Origin: Leptospirales bacterium
Lineage (GTDB): Bacteria; Spirochaetota; Leptospiria; Leptospirales; Leptonemataceae
Reading direction: 5' to 3'
Length of the DNA: 64,000 bases
NCBI GenBank assembly: GCA_016788865.1
Contig: JAEUSB010000081.1
Coordinates: 1-64,000, forward strand
Shown here: positions 7,873-16,512 of the stretch, one piece after another
How positions within the stretch are numbered: position 1 is the stretch's first letter
How the letters are laid out: each line of letters opens with the position of its first letter
The notes under the pieces: generated by a model
What the model was told of the DNA's origin: nothing
Database searches by the model: none
Seen by the model: the letters and a program-made list of their open reading frames with translations, nothing else
Made by a program: the position numbers and the translations under genes

Positions 7873-10032
7873 ATGACTGCTCCAGGGAACACGATGCCAA
7901 TTGCAATGCTGGCAGGATGGCTCGTCGTTTCGTTCGTCCCTGGATTTCCGTTGAACGCGCAAAGGGCCATCCAACAAGTCTCTGCACTGGAGCGCGTACA
8001 GGCATTGACAATCCAGAATAGCCCGACCTGGTGGTTTTCGTCTGCGAACATCAACCCGCAAGCAGAAAGTCAGTCCTTTCTTGCAAAGTCCGGATCAGCA
8101 ATCGATGCGCCAACCGGTGACTGGCAACTCATACCCGTGCCGGACCGTATTGAGAAACATGTTAGCTTTCGCCCACAATCCTTCTGGTACCGGAAAGTTT
8201 TTGTTCTCGATGACTCATCGAATCAGCCTCTTTCGTTGAATCTGGGCGCAATAAACGATCGCGACAGGACATACCTCAATGGTGTTCTGATTGGCGAAAC
8301 AGGTGCCTGGGACCCACCCGAGCCACAGGCCTACGATCGAATTCGGATCTACTCAATTCCGGACGGACTGATCCATCGCAAGGGACCCAATATCCTGCTT
8401 ATCAATGTGCACCGTTATTTTTCTGAGGTGTCTGGAATCGAAAGGCATACGCCAGCCATCGGGACAACACGAGTTATCCTGCACGACTATTACATGTATA
8501 TGTGGGTACGCGGCGTTGCACTGGCTGCCTATCCACCTCTCGGCATTTTGTTTTTGATCATCTTTGCGGTCCGCCGTACCCAACGGGAGTATCTGTACTT
8601 TGGTATCTTCTCAATCGTCCTGACTCTCTATCAGCTCCACTTTCTTAACGTTAAATACGAAACGGGTTTGAGCGTCCTTTTTCTGAAGAAATCGGAATAT
8701 ATCCTACTGTATCTGTTGTTCCCTTCTTTTTCGGCGTTTGTTGAAAACTATTTCGGCGTCGAGAATATCTTCGGTGGGAAGTGGCTCCGGTACCTAATAC
8801 GAGCGCTTAACGTGTATATCATGGCACACGCAACCTTCATACTGTTCACCGGCCATCTGGATATCTTGAGGACGGTTCTGGGAAAATGGGTTCAACCTGT
8901 TTGGATTCCTATCCTACTCTACTTTGCAATCATTACCGTGCAGCGAGCCCTTCAGAGGAGCAGGAATGCTCTGCTCTTGTTGCCTGGAACCGCCGTTCTC
9001 ATTTCGTCTGTTTCAATTGATGTACTCATAGCCAGAGGCGTGATACACTTTCCGGCTACCATTCCGTTTGCCTTCAGCTTCTTTATTCTCTCGATTGCGC
9101 TTATCCTGGCCTTACGATTTGCCGAGTCCCTGGTCGCAGTAGAGCGAACCGCTCTACAATTGTCCGCGACGAATTCTGCGTACAGCCGTTTCGTGCCTAT
9201 GGAGTTTTTACATTTTCTGGATCGCCAGGCCATCACAGAGGTTCGGCTTGGAGATCAAACCCGGCGAGAGATGACAATATTGTTCTCAGACATTCGCTCG
9301 TTCACTGAAATATCGGAAACAATGTCCCCGGAAGACAACTTCAACTTCCTGAATTCCTATTTGAAGCGCATGCAACCGCATATTCAAACCAACGCCGGGT
9401 TCATTGATAAATACATCGGAGACGCAATCATGGCTTTGTTTCCGGAACAGCCTTCGAACGCTATTGATGCCTCGATTGCAATGCAACTGGAGATCTCAGC
9501 CTTTAACAAGAACAGACAGGATAAAGGTTACTCGGAAATTAAGGCGGGGATTGGAATTCACACGGGTTCCTTGATGCTCGGTACGATAGGCGCTGCTGCG
9601 AGAATGGAGGGAACCGTAATTTCAGACGCTGTCAACCTGGCAGCACGGGTCGAAGGATTAACCAAATACTATGGAGCAGGCATCCTCATTACGGAGCATG
9701 TCCTGGCGAAATTGCCAGATCCGTCCAGGTACAAACTCCGTGTGCTCGAACGAGTTCGCGTCAAGGGCAAATCCGACAGCGTCTCCGTGATTGAAATTCT
9801 GGATGGGCGCCCCGATGCAGAACTATGCATCGAGACGTTAGACGACTTTGAAAGGGGAATCGAACTTTACCTCAACAAAGAATGGGCCGCAGCCCTTGCT
9901 ATCTTCGAAAGAATCCTCGCAAAAAATCCGTCCGACCTGGCCACGTCTGTCATGATCAAACGGGCCAGTCAGAATCATCAGCACGGTGTCCCGGATGCCT
10001 GGGAAGGGATCATTGACATGGACTCCAAGTAG
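7873..10032 (+). CDS. Membrane adenylate cyclase with extracytoplasmic jelly-roll sensor and 7TM region
   Basis: 719 residues from the ATG at 7873. N-terminal signal-like segment, then an exported galactose-binding-like beta-sandwich (about 80-200, including the SLNLGAINDRDRTYLNG motif), about seven membrane helices (about 215-425), and a class III cyclase domain (about 455-640). Metal-binding aspartates are D473 (LFSDIRSFT) and D517 (IGDAIMALF); the Lys of FIDKYIGD and the Asp of ISDAVNLAARVE fit ATP as substrate. A TPR-like C-terminal tail follows. The layout matches the 7TMR-DISM sensors common in Leptospirales, coupling an outside signal to cAMP. The longer frame begins only at a TTG. Confidence 0.87.
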   Translation: MTAPGNTMPIAMLAGWLVVSFVPGFPLNAQRAIQQVSALERVQALTIQNSPTWWFSSANINPQAESQSFLAKSGSAIDAPTGDWQLIPVPDRIEKHVSFRPQSFWYRKVFVLDDSSNQPLSLNLGAINDRDRTYLNGVLIGETGAWDPPEPQAYDRIRIYSIPDGLIHRKGPNILLINVHRYFSEVSGIERHTPAIGTTRVILHDYYMYMWVRGVALAAYPPLGILFLIIFAVRRTQREYLYFGIFSIVLTLYQLHFLNVKYETGLSVLFLKKSEYILLYLLFPSFSAFVENYFGVENIFGGKWLRYLIRALNVYIMAHATFILFTGHLDILRTVLGKWVQPVWIPILLYFAIITVQRALQRSRNALLLLPGTAVLISSVSIDVLIARGVIHFPATIPFAFSFFILSIALILALRFAESLVAVERTALQLSATNSAYSRFVPMEFLHFLDRQAITEVRLGDQTRREMTILFSDIRSFTEISETMSPEDNFNFLNSYLKRMQPHIQTNAGFIDKYIGDAIMALFPEQPSNAIDASIAMQLEISAFNKNRQDKGYSEIKAGIGIHTGSLMLGTIGAAARMEGTVISDAVNLAARVEGLTKYYGAGILITEHVLAKLPDPSRYKLRVLERVRVKGKSDSVSVIEILDGRPDAELCIETLDDFERGIELYLNKEWAAALAIFERILAKNPSDLATSVMIKRASQNHQHGVPDAWEGIIDMDSK

Positions 10033-10074
10033 CTTTAGCGCAAACCTGGAGAGGTGCGAAACATTGCGTCGCGC

Positions 10075-10602
10075 TTAAAGCGGCGCTTTCTCAAGCGCTG
10101 TCATCATTTGGGACCAGACTTCCACGACTGGCTCTGCACAGCGATACGGCTCTGCGCTCTCAGAACTCCACAATAGCTTCCCCGCGGCGGAGAAGGCGCG
10201 GATTGAGAGAAGAATCTTACCTCGTGCAGCGAGAGTCTCGCTTGCCTCACCACAAAACGCCGCCGTTAGGTCACCGAAGGGCTTTTCGGATTCCATGAGC
10301 CTTACCTCGGTTACGTAGACCATGTCTGCGCCCGCGCTCTTTGCGAGGTTCCCGATGGTCTCTGAATCGATGCTGGCTGGGACCGGGGCTGAAGGCAGGC
10401 TCCGAACGGACGTTCCCCTGGATTCAAGAATCGAACGCATACCACGCTCAAGGTTAAGCCCCGCATTGAATGGGGTCTCGACTCCGGTGGGGGACACGTG
10501 AACGGCCTTTACCGGAAGGACAACGACCGATTTCTCCGGGACCCGGGCCATCAAACCGCCGACGGAGAAGATAGAAAGCAGAATCAGGGAACGCACCTTC
10601 AT
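10075..10602 (-). CDS. Exported protein of unknown function
   Basis: 175 residues with an N-terminal signal segment (VRSLILLSIFSVGGLMA). The mature part has alternating beta strands and one helix-rich region (SVVVLPVKAVHV; ADMVYVTEVRLMESEKPFG; LLSIRAFSAAGKLLWSSES) resembling small lipoproteins of the LpoB/GNA1162 type that sense or bind at the envelope. No lipobox Cys is present. The ATG at 10602 has GAAGG upstream. It is divergent from motB with a 111-base shared promoter region. Function not known. Confidence 0.65.
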   Translation of the reverse strand: MKVRSLILLSIFSVGGLMARVPEKSVVVLPVKAVHVSPTGVETPFNAGLNLERGMRSILESRGTSVRSLPSAPVPASIDSETIGNLAKSAGADMVYVTEVRLMESEKPFGDLTAAFCGEASETLAARGKILLSIRAFSAAGKLLWSSESAEPYRCAEPVVEVWSQMMTALEKAPL

Positions 10603-10673
10603 ACAACACAAACCTTCGGTCTTTTTGCATGTTTCTTTACGTTTCTTCGAACATTATTGCACCCCGATTCAAT

Positions 10674-10702
10674 TTGACAGGATAGAAGAGATGCCCTAAA
10701 TA
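10674..10702 (+). promoter_or_regulatory. Candidate promoter of motB-motA
   Basis: A perfect -35 hexamer TTGACA (10674-10679) is followed after 17 bases by TAAATA (10697-10702), a weak -10. The predicted start would lie only a few bases before the motB ATG at 10714, implying a very short leader. No sigma-28 type GCCGATAA element was seen. Confidence 0.3.
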
Positions 10703-10713
10703 CGACATAATCC

Positions 10714-11451
10714 ATGGCACGTAAAAACAAGGCAGTCGAGCCTCCCAAGCAGAGTGGAGAATCGGGTAGTGGGCGCTGGATGCTCACGTACCTGGACATG
10801 GTAACCCTGCTTTTTGGGGTGTTTGTGATTCTCTATGCAATGTCCCAGGTGGATCAAAAGAAGATGCAGGCCGTTGCAGAATCCATTCGTATGGGCTTCC
10901 AGGGTGGACGCACCATGGATGAAGGAATGCTCTCCGGTGGGCGGACCATTCTCGAAGATCTCTTCCCGGAAGGTGTGCGAGCGCGGCATGTGAAAGAGCG
11001 CATCACCGGACTCTTTCGCCAGGAAATTCTGACCAAGCTCATAAAGGTCACCGAGGACGAACGCGGCATCGTTGTAAGTTTAATCGGAATGGACAATTTC
11101 AAACCAGGCTCAGCGGAGCTGACGGATGAAACGCAGGAGCTACTTGAGAAAATGTCGCTCTTGCTTTCGGAAGTCCAGTATCCAGTGCGCATCGAAGGTC
11201 ACACGGACGATGAAGTCCAGGACAACAATGCAACTGCAATCTCTGCTTCCGATTGGGAACTTGGAGCCAAGCGCTCCGTAAACGTAATACTTTTTCTGGA
11301 AACGCGCGATGTAGATCCGCACAAATTAAGCGCGGTGTCATTCGGTAGCACAAGACCGGTGGATCGTGACGGAACACCCGAATCACATGCACTCAATCGG
11401 AGAATTGACATCATCATCGTTACAGGCGAGAAGATGCGCATGAAGAACTAG
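10714..11451 (+). CDS. motB: Flagellar motor protein MotB
   Basis: 245 residues. One N-terminal membrane helix with the proton-carrying Asp in MLTYLDMVTLLFG (D29), a plug-like segment, and a C-terminal OmpA-like peptidoglycan-binding domain (about 120-235) with the VRIEGHTDD and LNRRIDIII motifs. It forms the stator channel with MotA of the periplasmic flagella and fixes it to the wall. The gene lies before motA, the reverse of the common order, with 15 bases between them. It is probably transcribed with motA. Confidence 0.94.
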   Translation: MARKNKAVEPPKQSGESGSGRWMLTYLDMVTLLFGVFVILYAMSQVDQKKMQAVAESIRMGFQGGRTMDEGMLSGGRTILEDLFPEGVRARHVKERITGLFRQEILTKLIKVTEDERGIVVSLIGMDNFKPGSAELTDETQELLEKMSLLLSEVQYPVRIEGHTDDEVQDNNATAISASDWELGAKRSVNVILFLETRDVDPHKLSAVSFGSTRPVDRDGTPESHALNRRIDIIIVTGEKMRMKN

Positions 11452-11466
11452 CAGGAGAGATAGAGA

Positions 11467-12261
11467 ATGGAATTATCTACAGTCGTTGGTCTCATAGGCG
11501 GTTTTGCAGCCGTAATTGTTACGATGCTTCTCGAGGGAGGTCATCCGGCTTCCTTCGTAAACTTTGGTGCTTTTGCTCTGATTGCTGGAGGGAGCGTTGC
11601 GGTAGCAGCAACCTCGTTCAGTATCAAAGAAGTTACAGCCATTCCAAAGTATTTCATGAAGGCCATCTTTCCACCAAAAGACAACCTCAAGGAAATGGTT
11701 GAGTTGTTCGTGAATCTTTCTGAACGCGCGCGTCGTGAAGGTCTTCTCTCGCTTGAAGATGATCTTGGAAACTTCAAAGACAAGATGATGCGCACGGGAA
11801 TGGAGCTTGTGGTCGACGGAACGGACCCGGAAATCGTGCGGGACATTCTCGAAGACTACGCAGATGCAGAAAAGGAACACGATAAGATTGCGCCGGAAGT
11901 TATGGAAACCCTTGGAGGGTTCTCACCAACACTTGGGATTATTGGAACGGTTATGGGTCTCGTACACGTACTCGAAGGCCTCGGCGGGGGCGGTGGTATT
12001 GAACAGCTCGGTCAGGGTATTGCCGTCGCGTTCATTGCAACGTTTTATGGAATTGGATTCGCAAACTTGATCTGGCTCCCGCTTGCGAACAAACTCAAGT
12101 TTCTCAGCCACCACGCCGTGACGCACAGGAACATTATCATCAAGGGTGTAATGTCCATTCAGAGTGGGGATCACCCGCGAGTGATCCGTGAAAAGCTGCT
12201 CTGCCAGATTTCTGATCCTGTTCTGAGACAGGAAATCGAAGAAGCAGCACCTAAAGAGTGA
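11467..12261 (+). CDS. motA: Flagellar motor protein MotA
   Basis: 264 residues: four membrane helices (about 5-24, 33-53, 153-175, 188-210), a cytoplasmic loop between helices two and three with the charged stretch that meets FliG (NLSERARREGLL), and the proton-path prolines in GGFSPTLGIIGTVMGL. It is the ion-channel partner of MotB. A good Shine-Dalgarno (AGGAGAGATAG) lies just upstream of the ATG. Length and topology are normal for the family. Confidence 0.94.
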   Translation: MELSTVVGLIGGFAAVIVTMLLEGGHPASFVNFGAFALIAGGSVAVAATSFSIKEVTAIPKYFMKAIFPPKDNLKEMVELFVNLSERARREGLLSLEDDLGNFKDKMMRTGMELVVDGTDPEIVRDILEDYADAEKEHDKIAPEVMETLGGFSPTLGIIGTVMGLVHVLEGLGGGGGIEQLGQGIAVAFIATFYGIGFANLIWLPLANKLKFLSHHAVTHRNIIIKGVMSIQSGDHPRVIREKLLCQISDPVLRQEIEEAAPKE

Positions 12262-12306
12262 TTGCAGGAATTTATCCTGTCCTATCCTTAGCAACAGAGG
12301 TTTTGC

Positions 12307-12891
12307 ATGAATCCATTTGGATATAACAAGTATTTTGCTAAGAAAAAATTCTTCAAACTCTTTGGCGGAGAAGTCCGCATTTATGATGAAAATAAAGATA
12401 AGCTGCTGTTCTTTGTAAAACAGAAAGCATTCAAGCTCAAGGAAGACATCACAGTCTACGCTGACGATTCACAGAATCAGCCGCTGGTCAAAATCCAGGC
12501 GCGCAGCATCCTTGATTTTGGCGCTACCTATGATATTACGGATGTGCAAAGCGGACAGAAAGTGGGCAGTGTGCGTCGCAAGCTGTTCAAGTCAATCTTG
12601 CGCGATGAGTGGGACATCCTCGATCCATCAGATAAGGAGATTGCGAAGGTGAAGGAAGACAGCCTCATTATGGCGCTGCTTCGCCGGTTCCTGTCTGCGC
12701 TCATCCCACAGCATTTCTCCATCTATATGGGAGATACGGAAGTTGCGGACATCAAGCAAACATGGAATCCGTTTGTTCCACAGTTCCACGTAGATTTCAG
12801 CATGGATTCAGGTCGGCTGGATCGCAGACTTGGAATTGGTGCTGTAATTCTCCTTCAAGTCATTGAAGGAAAGCAAGCCCAGATGGATTGA
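12307..12891 (+). CDS. LURP-one/tubby C-like protein
   Basis: 194 residues made of repeating beta strands typical of the LURP-one-related (tubby-like, phospholipid-scramblase-fold) family: the opening NKYFAKKKFFKLFGGEVRIY, a middle VKIQARSILDFGATYDI strand set, and a SVRRKLFKSILRDEWDI segment before a hydrophobic helix (IMALLRRFLSALIPQ). Members bind membranes in other organisms but the bacterial role is not established. Its stop overlaps the next start (TGATG), so it is translationally coupled to the fructosamine-kinase-like gene. Confidence 0.72.
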   Translation: MNPFGYNKYFAKKKFFKLFGGEVRIYDENKDKLLFFVKQKAFKLKEDITVYADDSQNQPLVKIQARSILDFGATYDITDVQSGQKVGSVRRKLFKSILRDEWDILDPSDKEIAKVKEDSLIMALLRRFLSALIPQHFSIYMGDTEVADIKQTWNPFVPQFHVDFSMDSGRLDRRLGIGAVILLQVIEGKQAQMD

Positions 12892-13787
12892 TGCCTGGCG
12901 CGGAGGAAACTATCCGCGCTGGCCTTGAATCACTCCGCTTACTGGACGCAGGCTCTGCGTCCAGAGCGTCCATTAGCCGCTACGCGTCGGGATTATTTCA
13001 AATCTATCTCATCAGATCCAGGCCGGCCCAATCTCGAGAGGATACTAGGTTCATAGCCAAGCCATTGCCCGCTGATGTAGCGGAAGCTGAGTGGGATGGG
13101 CTGCAATCGCTGCATCGTGGTGGCGCAAAGACGCCGGAGCTGTTTGGAATCTATCACTGTGCCCCGACCGGAATGAATTCTCACACGGGTGAAGCGGTAC
13201 TGTTCATGGAATTTTGTTCGGGGCAGCCTGTCCGCGCAAGCAGCCTGAAGCAACTTTACGCCAGGAAACATGAATACTGGGGGTACCACCGGCACAATTT
13301 CATTGGACGGCTGAATCAAACGAATTCCCGGCATGAATCATTCGATGAATTCTGGTGGCAGGACAGAATCGAACCACAACTACGATTAGCCCGCGATAGC
13401 GGATTGCTGGACCAGCAGGACTCGACGGCGGCAGAGCATATTGTTTCCTCGCTTTCTCACAAATGGAGACTTTCTGAAATTGGGCCGCGCCTGGTGCACG
13501 GTGATCTATGGAACGGAAATGTAATTGCCAACGAAACTGGCGAGGCTGTATTCATCGACCCGTCTGTGGCTTATTCACATCCAGAGCAAGATTTTGCAAT
13601 GCTTGAACTATTTGGATCTCCTGTCTCGCAGAGCGAAATCGACAACATATCCAGAACGGTTGGACTTCCGCCAGGGCGCAATGAGCGCATTCCCTTCTTT
13701 CAACTTTATCCACTTCTGGTTCATGTGAATCTGTTTGGCCATTCGTACGTTGGAGGCGTCCGCCGTATTCTGAGGCAATATGCTTGA
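12891..13787 (+). CDS. Fructosamine-kinase-family protein
   Basis: 298 residues with a protein-kinase-like fold of the ketosamine-3-kinase/YniA group: an N-lobe with FIAKPLPADVAEAEWDGL (ATP Lys and helix Glu), the hinge VLFMEFCSG, the catalytic HGDLWNGN loop near residue 204, and the metal-binding FIDPSVAYSHPEQDFAML motif. Such enzymes phosphorylate glycated lysines and start deglycation; substrate here is inferred from family only. It starts on the upstream stop (TGATG) and overlaps prmC by 8 bases. Confidence 0.86.
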   Translation: MPGAEETIRAGLESLRLLDAGSASRASISRYASGLFQIYLIRSRPAQSREDTRFIAKPLPADVAEAEWDGLQSLHRGGAKTPELFGIYHCAPTGMNSHTGEAVLFMEFCSGQPVRASSLKQLYARKHEYWGYHRHNFIGRLNQTNSRHESFDEFWWQDRIEPQLRLARDSGLLDQQDSTAAEHIVSSLSHKWRLSEIGPRLVHGDLWNGNVIANETGEAVFIDPSVAYSHPEQDFAMLELFGSPVSQSEIDNISRTVGLPPGRNERIPFFQLYPLLVHVNLFGHSYVGGVRRILRQYA

Positions 13788-14619
13788 AACAATTTCAGAA
13801 GCTCGAAAGCGAATTGTATCCAGTCTGGATCAGGCTGGCGTTAGCAACTCGGACATTGAAGCAACTATACTCTTGCGCGAGGTCACGGGCATGGATACAG
13901 CAAAGCTCTTTGTCGACCGAAATAGCCCGCTGCAGGATGAGCATCAGAACAGGTTGGAGCAAATGCTGCTCGAACGCTGCAAGCGCGTTCCGCTCGCACA
14001 TGTTCTGGGCTACACGGAGTTCTACGGGCGACGCTTTGTCACACGGCCGGGAGTGCTCATTCCCAGGAAAGAAACGGAGGTCCTGGTCGAGCAGGCGCTG
14101 GCTCGCAACATACCTCAAGAGAGCCTCGTGCTCGATCTTGCATGCGGAAGTGGCTGCATCGGACTGACGATTGCAAAGGAAAGGCCCGACCTTACTGTTC
14201 ACCTCTCCGATGTGTCTGATCTGGCCATTGCACAGACGCAGGAGAATGCCGCGGCTTTGTCAGTCTTGAACTTTCGGCTATTTCAGAGCAACTGGTTTGA
14301 TTCGATCGTCGGTCGTGATTACTATGCAATACTTACCAATCCACCATACATCCATATTAGCGAATCCGGCTCGATGGAGCCCGAGGTCCTGGATCACGAT
14401 CCACATATCGCACTGTTTCATGAAAACCCCGTGGGCCTCTTTGAGAGACTCCTGAACGATTCGCATGAGCGCCTATCGGCTGGAGGATTCTTTGCAGCTG
14501 AACTATCTCCTGTGATAGCAAGTGATGTTCTTAGAATAGCGCAAAAAATCTATACGTCCGCGCAATTGATCAGTGACTATTCCGGACACGAACGCATCAT
14601 TCTAGCGCAAACAAAATGA
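13780..14619 (+). CDS. prmC: Peptide chain release factor N5-glutamine methyltransferase PrmC
   Basis: 279 residues. N-terminal helical domain binding release factors, with the conserved region PLAHVLGYTEFYGRRF; Rossmann SAM-binding motif DLACGSGCIGL near residue 128; and the catalytic NPPY motif at 187-190 that holds the Gln of the GGQ release-factor loop. Cytoplasmic. It overlaps the preceding kinase-like gene by 8 bases and is typical in length. Confidence 0.93.
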   Translation: MLETISEARKRIVSSLDQAGVSNSDIEATILLREVTGMDTAKLFVDRNSPLQDEHQNRLEQMLLERCKRVPLAHVLGYTEFYGRRFVTRPGVLIPRKETEVLVEQALARNIPQESLVLDLACGSGCIGLTIAKERPDLTVHLSDVSDLAIAQTQENAAALSVLNFRLFQSNWFDSIVGRDYYAILTNPPYIHISESGSMEPEVLDHDPHIALFHENPVGLFERLLNDSHERLSAGGFFAAELSPVIASDVLRIAQKIYTSAQLISDYSGHERIILAQTK

Positions 14620-14652
14620 TTGAGTCCCGGTAGGCGCGGAGAATGATCGTTC

Positions 14653-15444
14653 ATGGATCTGGGTTTAAAGGGCAAAGTGGCGCTGGTCGCAGCTTCAAGC
14701 AAGGGACTTGGCCTTGGAATTGCCCGCGAGCTAGCACGTGAAGGCTGCAATGTCTTCATGGGCAGCCGTGATGGTCAGGCGCTCTCAGATTCTATCCTCG
14801 CTATCAAGAAGGAAACCGGAAGCGACGTACGCGGAGCACAGTTCGATGCCGCGGACGCGATAAGCATTTCCGCCTGGGTGGAAGATTGCGTGCGAAACTT
14901 TGGTGGAATCGATCTTGTATGCTTGAACGCAGGTGGCCCACCGGCTGGAACTTTTGAAGACTTTGACGACGCAAAATGGCGCGCTGCATTTGAACTCACG
15001 TTGATGAGCGGGGTTCGCATGGTTCGGGCCAGCCTGCCTCACTTAAAGCGAAGGGGCGGCGGATCCATCATCGCTGTAACGTCCAGTTCCGTGAAGGAGC
15101 CCATCGACCACTTGCTCTTATCGAATGTCTTCAGAAGCGGGGTTGTCGCACTCGTGAAATCTCTATCGCGTGAACTTGCGAACGATAATATTCGGGTAAA
15201 CAACATCATTCCGGGAAGAATTGACACGGATCGCGTGCGCGCCCTGGATCAAATCAATGCGGATAAGAGCGGGAAGCCTGTAGCTGAAATAAAATTCAAA
15301 AGCGAATCTACAATTCCAATGGGTCGCTATGGCACAATTGAGGAATTTGGAAAGGCCGCAGCCTTCCTGCTTTCTCCTGCCGCTTCTTACATCACTGGCG
15401 AAACGCTGCAGGTGGACGGTGGCCTGATTCGGACGGTCTGGTAG
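14653..15444 (+). CDS. Short-chain dehydrogenase/reductase-like protein lacking the Tyr-Lys pair
   Basis: 263 residues with a clear SDR Rossmann fold: S-x-G-x-G-x-G at 16-22, the NAG motif at 92-94, and the C-terminal GETLQVDGG motif. The usual catalytic Y-x-x-x-K after the Ser motif (S144-S146) is replaced: the segment is HLLLSNVFRSGV (about 153-164), with Leu and Phe in the expected Tyr and Lys places. It may bind NAD(P) without standard oxidoreduction, or use other residues. Strong ATG at 14653; the next gene starts immediately after its stop. Confidence 0.82.
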   Translation: MDLGLKGKVALVAASSKGLGLGIARELAREGCNVFMGSRDGQALSDSILAIKKETGSDVRGAQFDAADAISISAWVEDCVRNFGGIDLVCLNAGGPPAGTFEDFDDAKWRAAFELTLMSGVRMVRASLPHLKRRGGGSIIAVTSSSVKEPIDHLLLSNVFRSGVVALVKSLSRELANDNIRVNNIIPGRIDTDRVRALDQINADKSGKPVAEIKFKSESTIPMGRYGTIEEFGKAAAFLLSPAASYITGETLQVDGGLIRTVW

Positions 15445-16512
15445 TTGTCGCGCTTTGCAGGTGACCTGCTCAGGGTCCTTTCCATTTGTGCTGTTCTAAT
15501 CATCCATGGTACCGGTAAGTTTGAATCCGGTTTTGCCCGGGAGCACGACTACACGTCCCAGGAGTTTATTGCTGTCTTTCTCAACCAGCTGGCTCGATTT
15601 GCAGTCCCAGTCTTTCTGATTCTATCCGGATACGGACTTACAAAGAAGTATCAGGCCGCCGAAACAATCGAACTGCGGGAATTCTTTCTGCGCCGAGCTA
15701 CGCGTATTGGAATTCCATTTGTTGCCTGGACTTTGATTTTCGCGCTTACGAATCAATTGATGTGGAATCCAGGATTGATTGGGTCGCCTGGCCTGTGGGG
15801 CAATGCACTGCTCGACATTGCCGGCAAGCTTCCGACTTACTTTTTCATTCAGGGTGTCGACTACCATTTCTATTTCTTCATAATCATCCTGCAATGCTAT
15901 ATCGTTTTCCCGCTGCTCTTCAGAATCAACTCCAACTGGTTCTGGGCTGCACTTTTGATCTGGCATTTGCTCTGGACTTCACCTGCACATATCCTTCTAT
16001 ATAAACTAGGTGTAACGTTACCCGCTCTTCCCTCTTCCTCGATTGTTTTCTGGATATTCTACTTTTATTCCGGAATGCAATGGGCCCGGCGCGAGCCGGA
16101 AAGAAGGTCGAGTGGATTCACTATGCTCGCATTCGCGCTCGTATTCATGGAGTTTATTTACTGGAGTTACGCAAATCCGGGAGGCTCAACCGGAGATTAC
16201 GATCATTTTAATCGTTGGACCGTGCTTCTGTATTCCGTCCTTTTCTTCTTGTCGCGGCCATTCGCCCGGAGTGTGGAACAAAGAATGGGGCAAAGGGATT
16301 TGATCCCAAAACTTGCCGGGGTCAGCTTTACGGTATTCATCCTGCACACGAACATACTGCGTTTGCTGGAATTTACCTGGATTTCAAGGTCCCTTTTTGC
16401 GCTTCTCCTGCTACTCATCGTTATCAGTTTTGGTATTTGTCTGGTCCTGGATCGGCTGGTACCATGGAATTCACTCAGGATTGTCCTGGGACTTCCGGAA
16501 AGGAGAGTTTGA
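15445..16512 (+). CDS. Acyltransferase-3 family membrane protein
   Basis: 355 residues with about ten membrane helices. The family N-terminus DLLRVLSICAVLIIHG carries the likely catalytic His; helix 2-3 loop reads SGYGLTKKY, followed by FFLRRATRIGIPF. Such proteins transfer acetyl or other acyl groups to surface sugars or lipids across the inner membrane. The start is a TTG placed directly after the SDR stop; no good ATG alternative is visible. It overlaps the LpxL-like gene (TGATG), suggesting coupled expression in a surface-lipid unit. Confidence 0.82.
   Translation: MSRFAGDLLRVLSICAVLIIHGTGKFESGFAREHDYTSQEFIAVFLNQLARFAVPVFLILSGYGLTKKYQAAETIELREFFLRRATRIGIPFVAWTLIFALTNQLMWNPGLIGSPGLWGNALLDIAGKLPTYFFIQGVDYHFYFFIIILQCYIVFPLLFRINSNWFWAALLIWHLLWTSPAHILLYKLGVTLPALPSSSIVFWIFYFYSGMQWARREPERRSSGFTMLAFALVFMEFIYWSYANPGGSTGDYDHFNRWTVLLYSVLFFLSRPFARSVEQRMGQRDLIPKLAGVSFTVFILHTNILRLLEFTWISRSLFALLLLLIVISFGICLVLDRLVPWNSLRIVLGLPERRV

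Noticed and set aside
16215-16511. Long N-terminal extension of the LpxL-like frame
   Set aside because: It lies wholly inside the acyltransferase-3 gene; the ATG at 16512 has a strong Shine-Dalgarno and gives the normal N-terminus.
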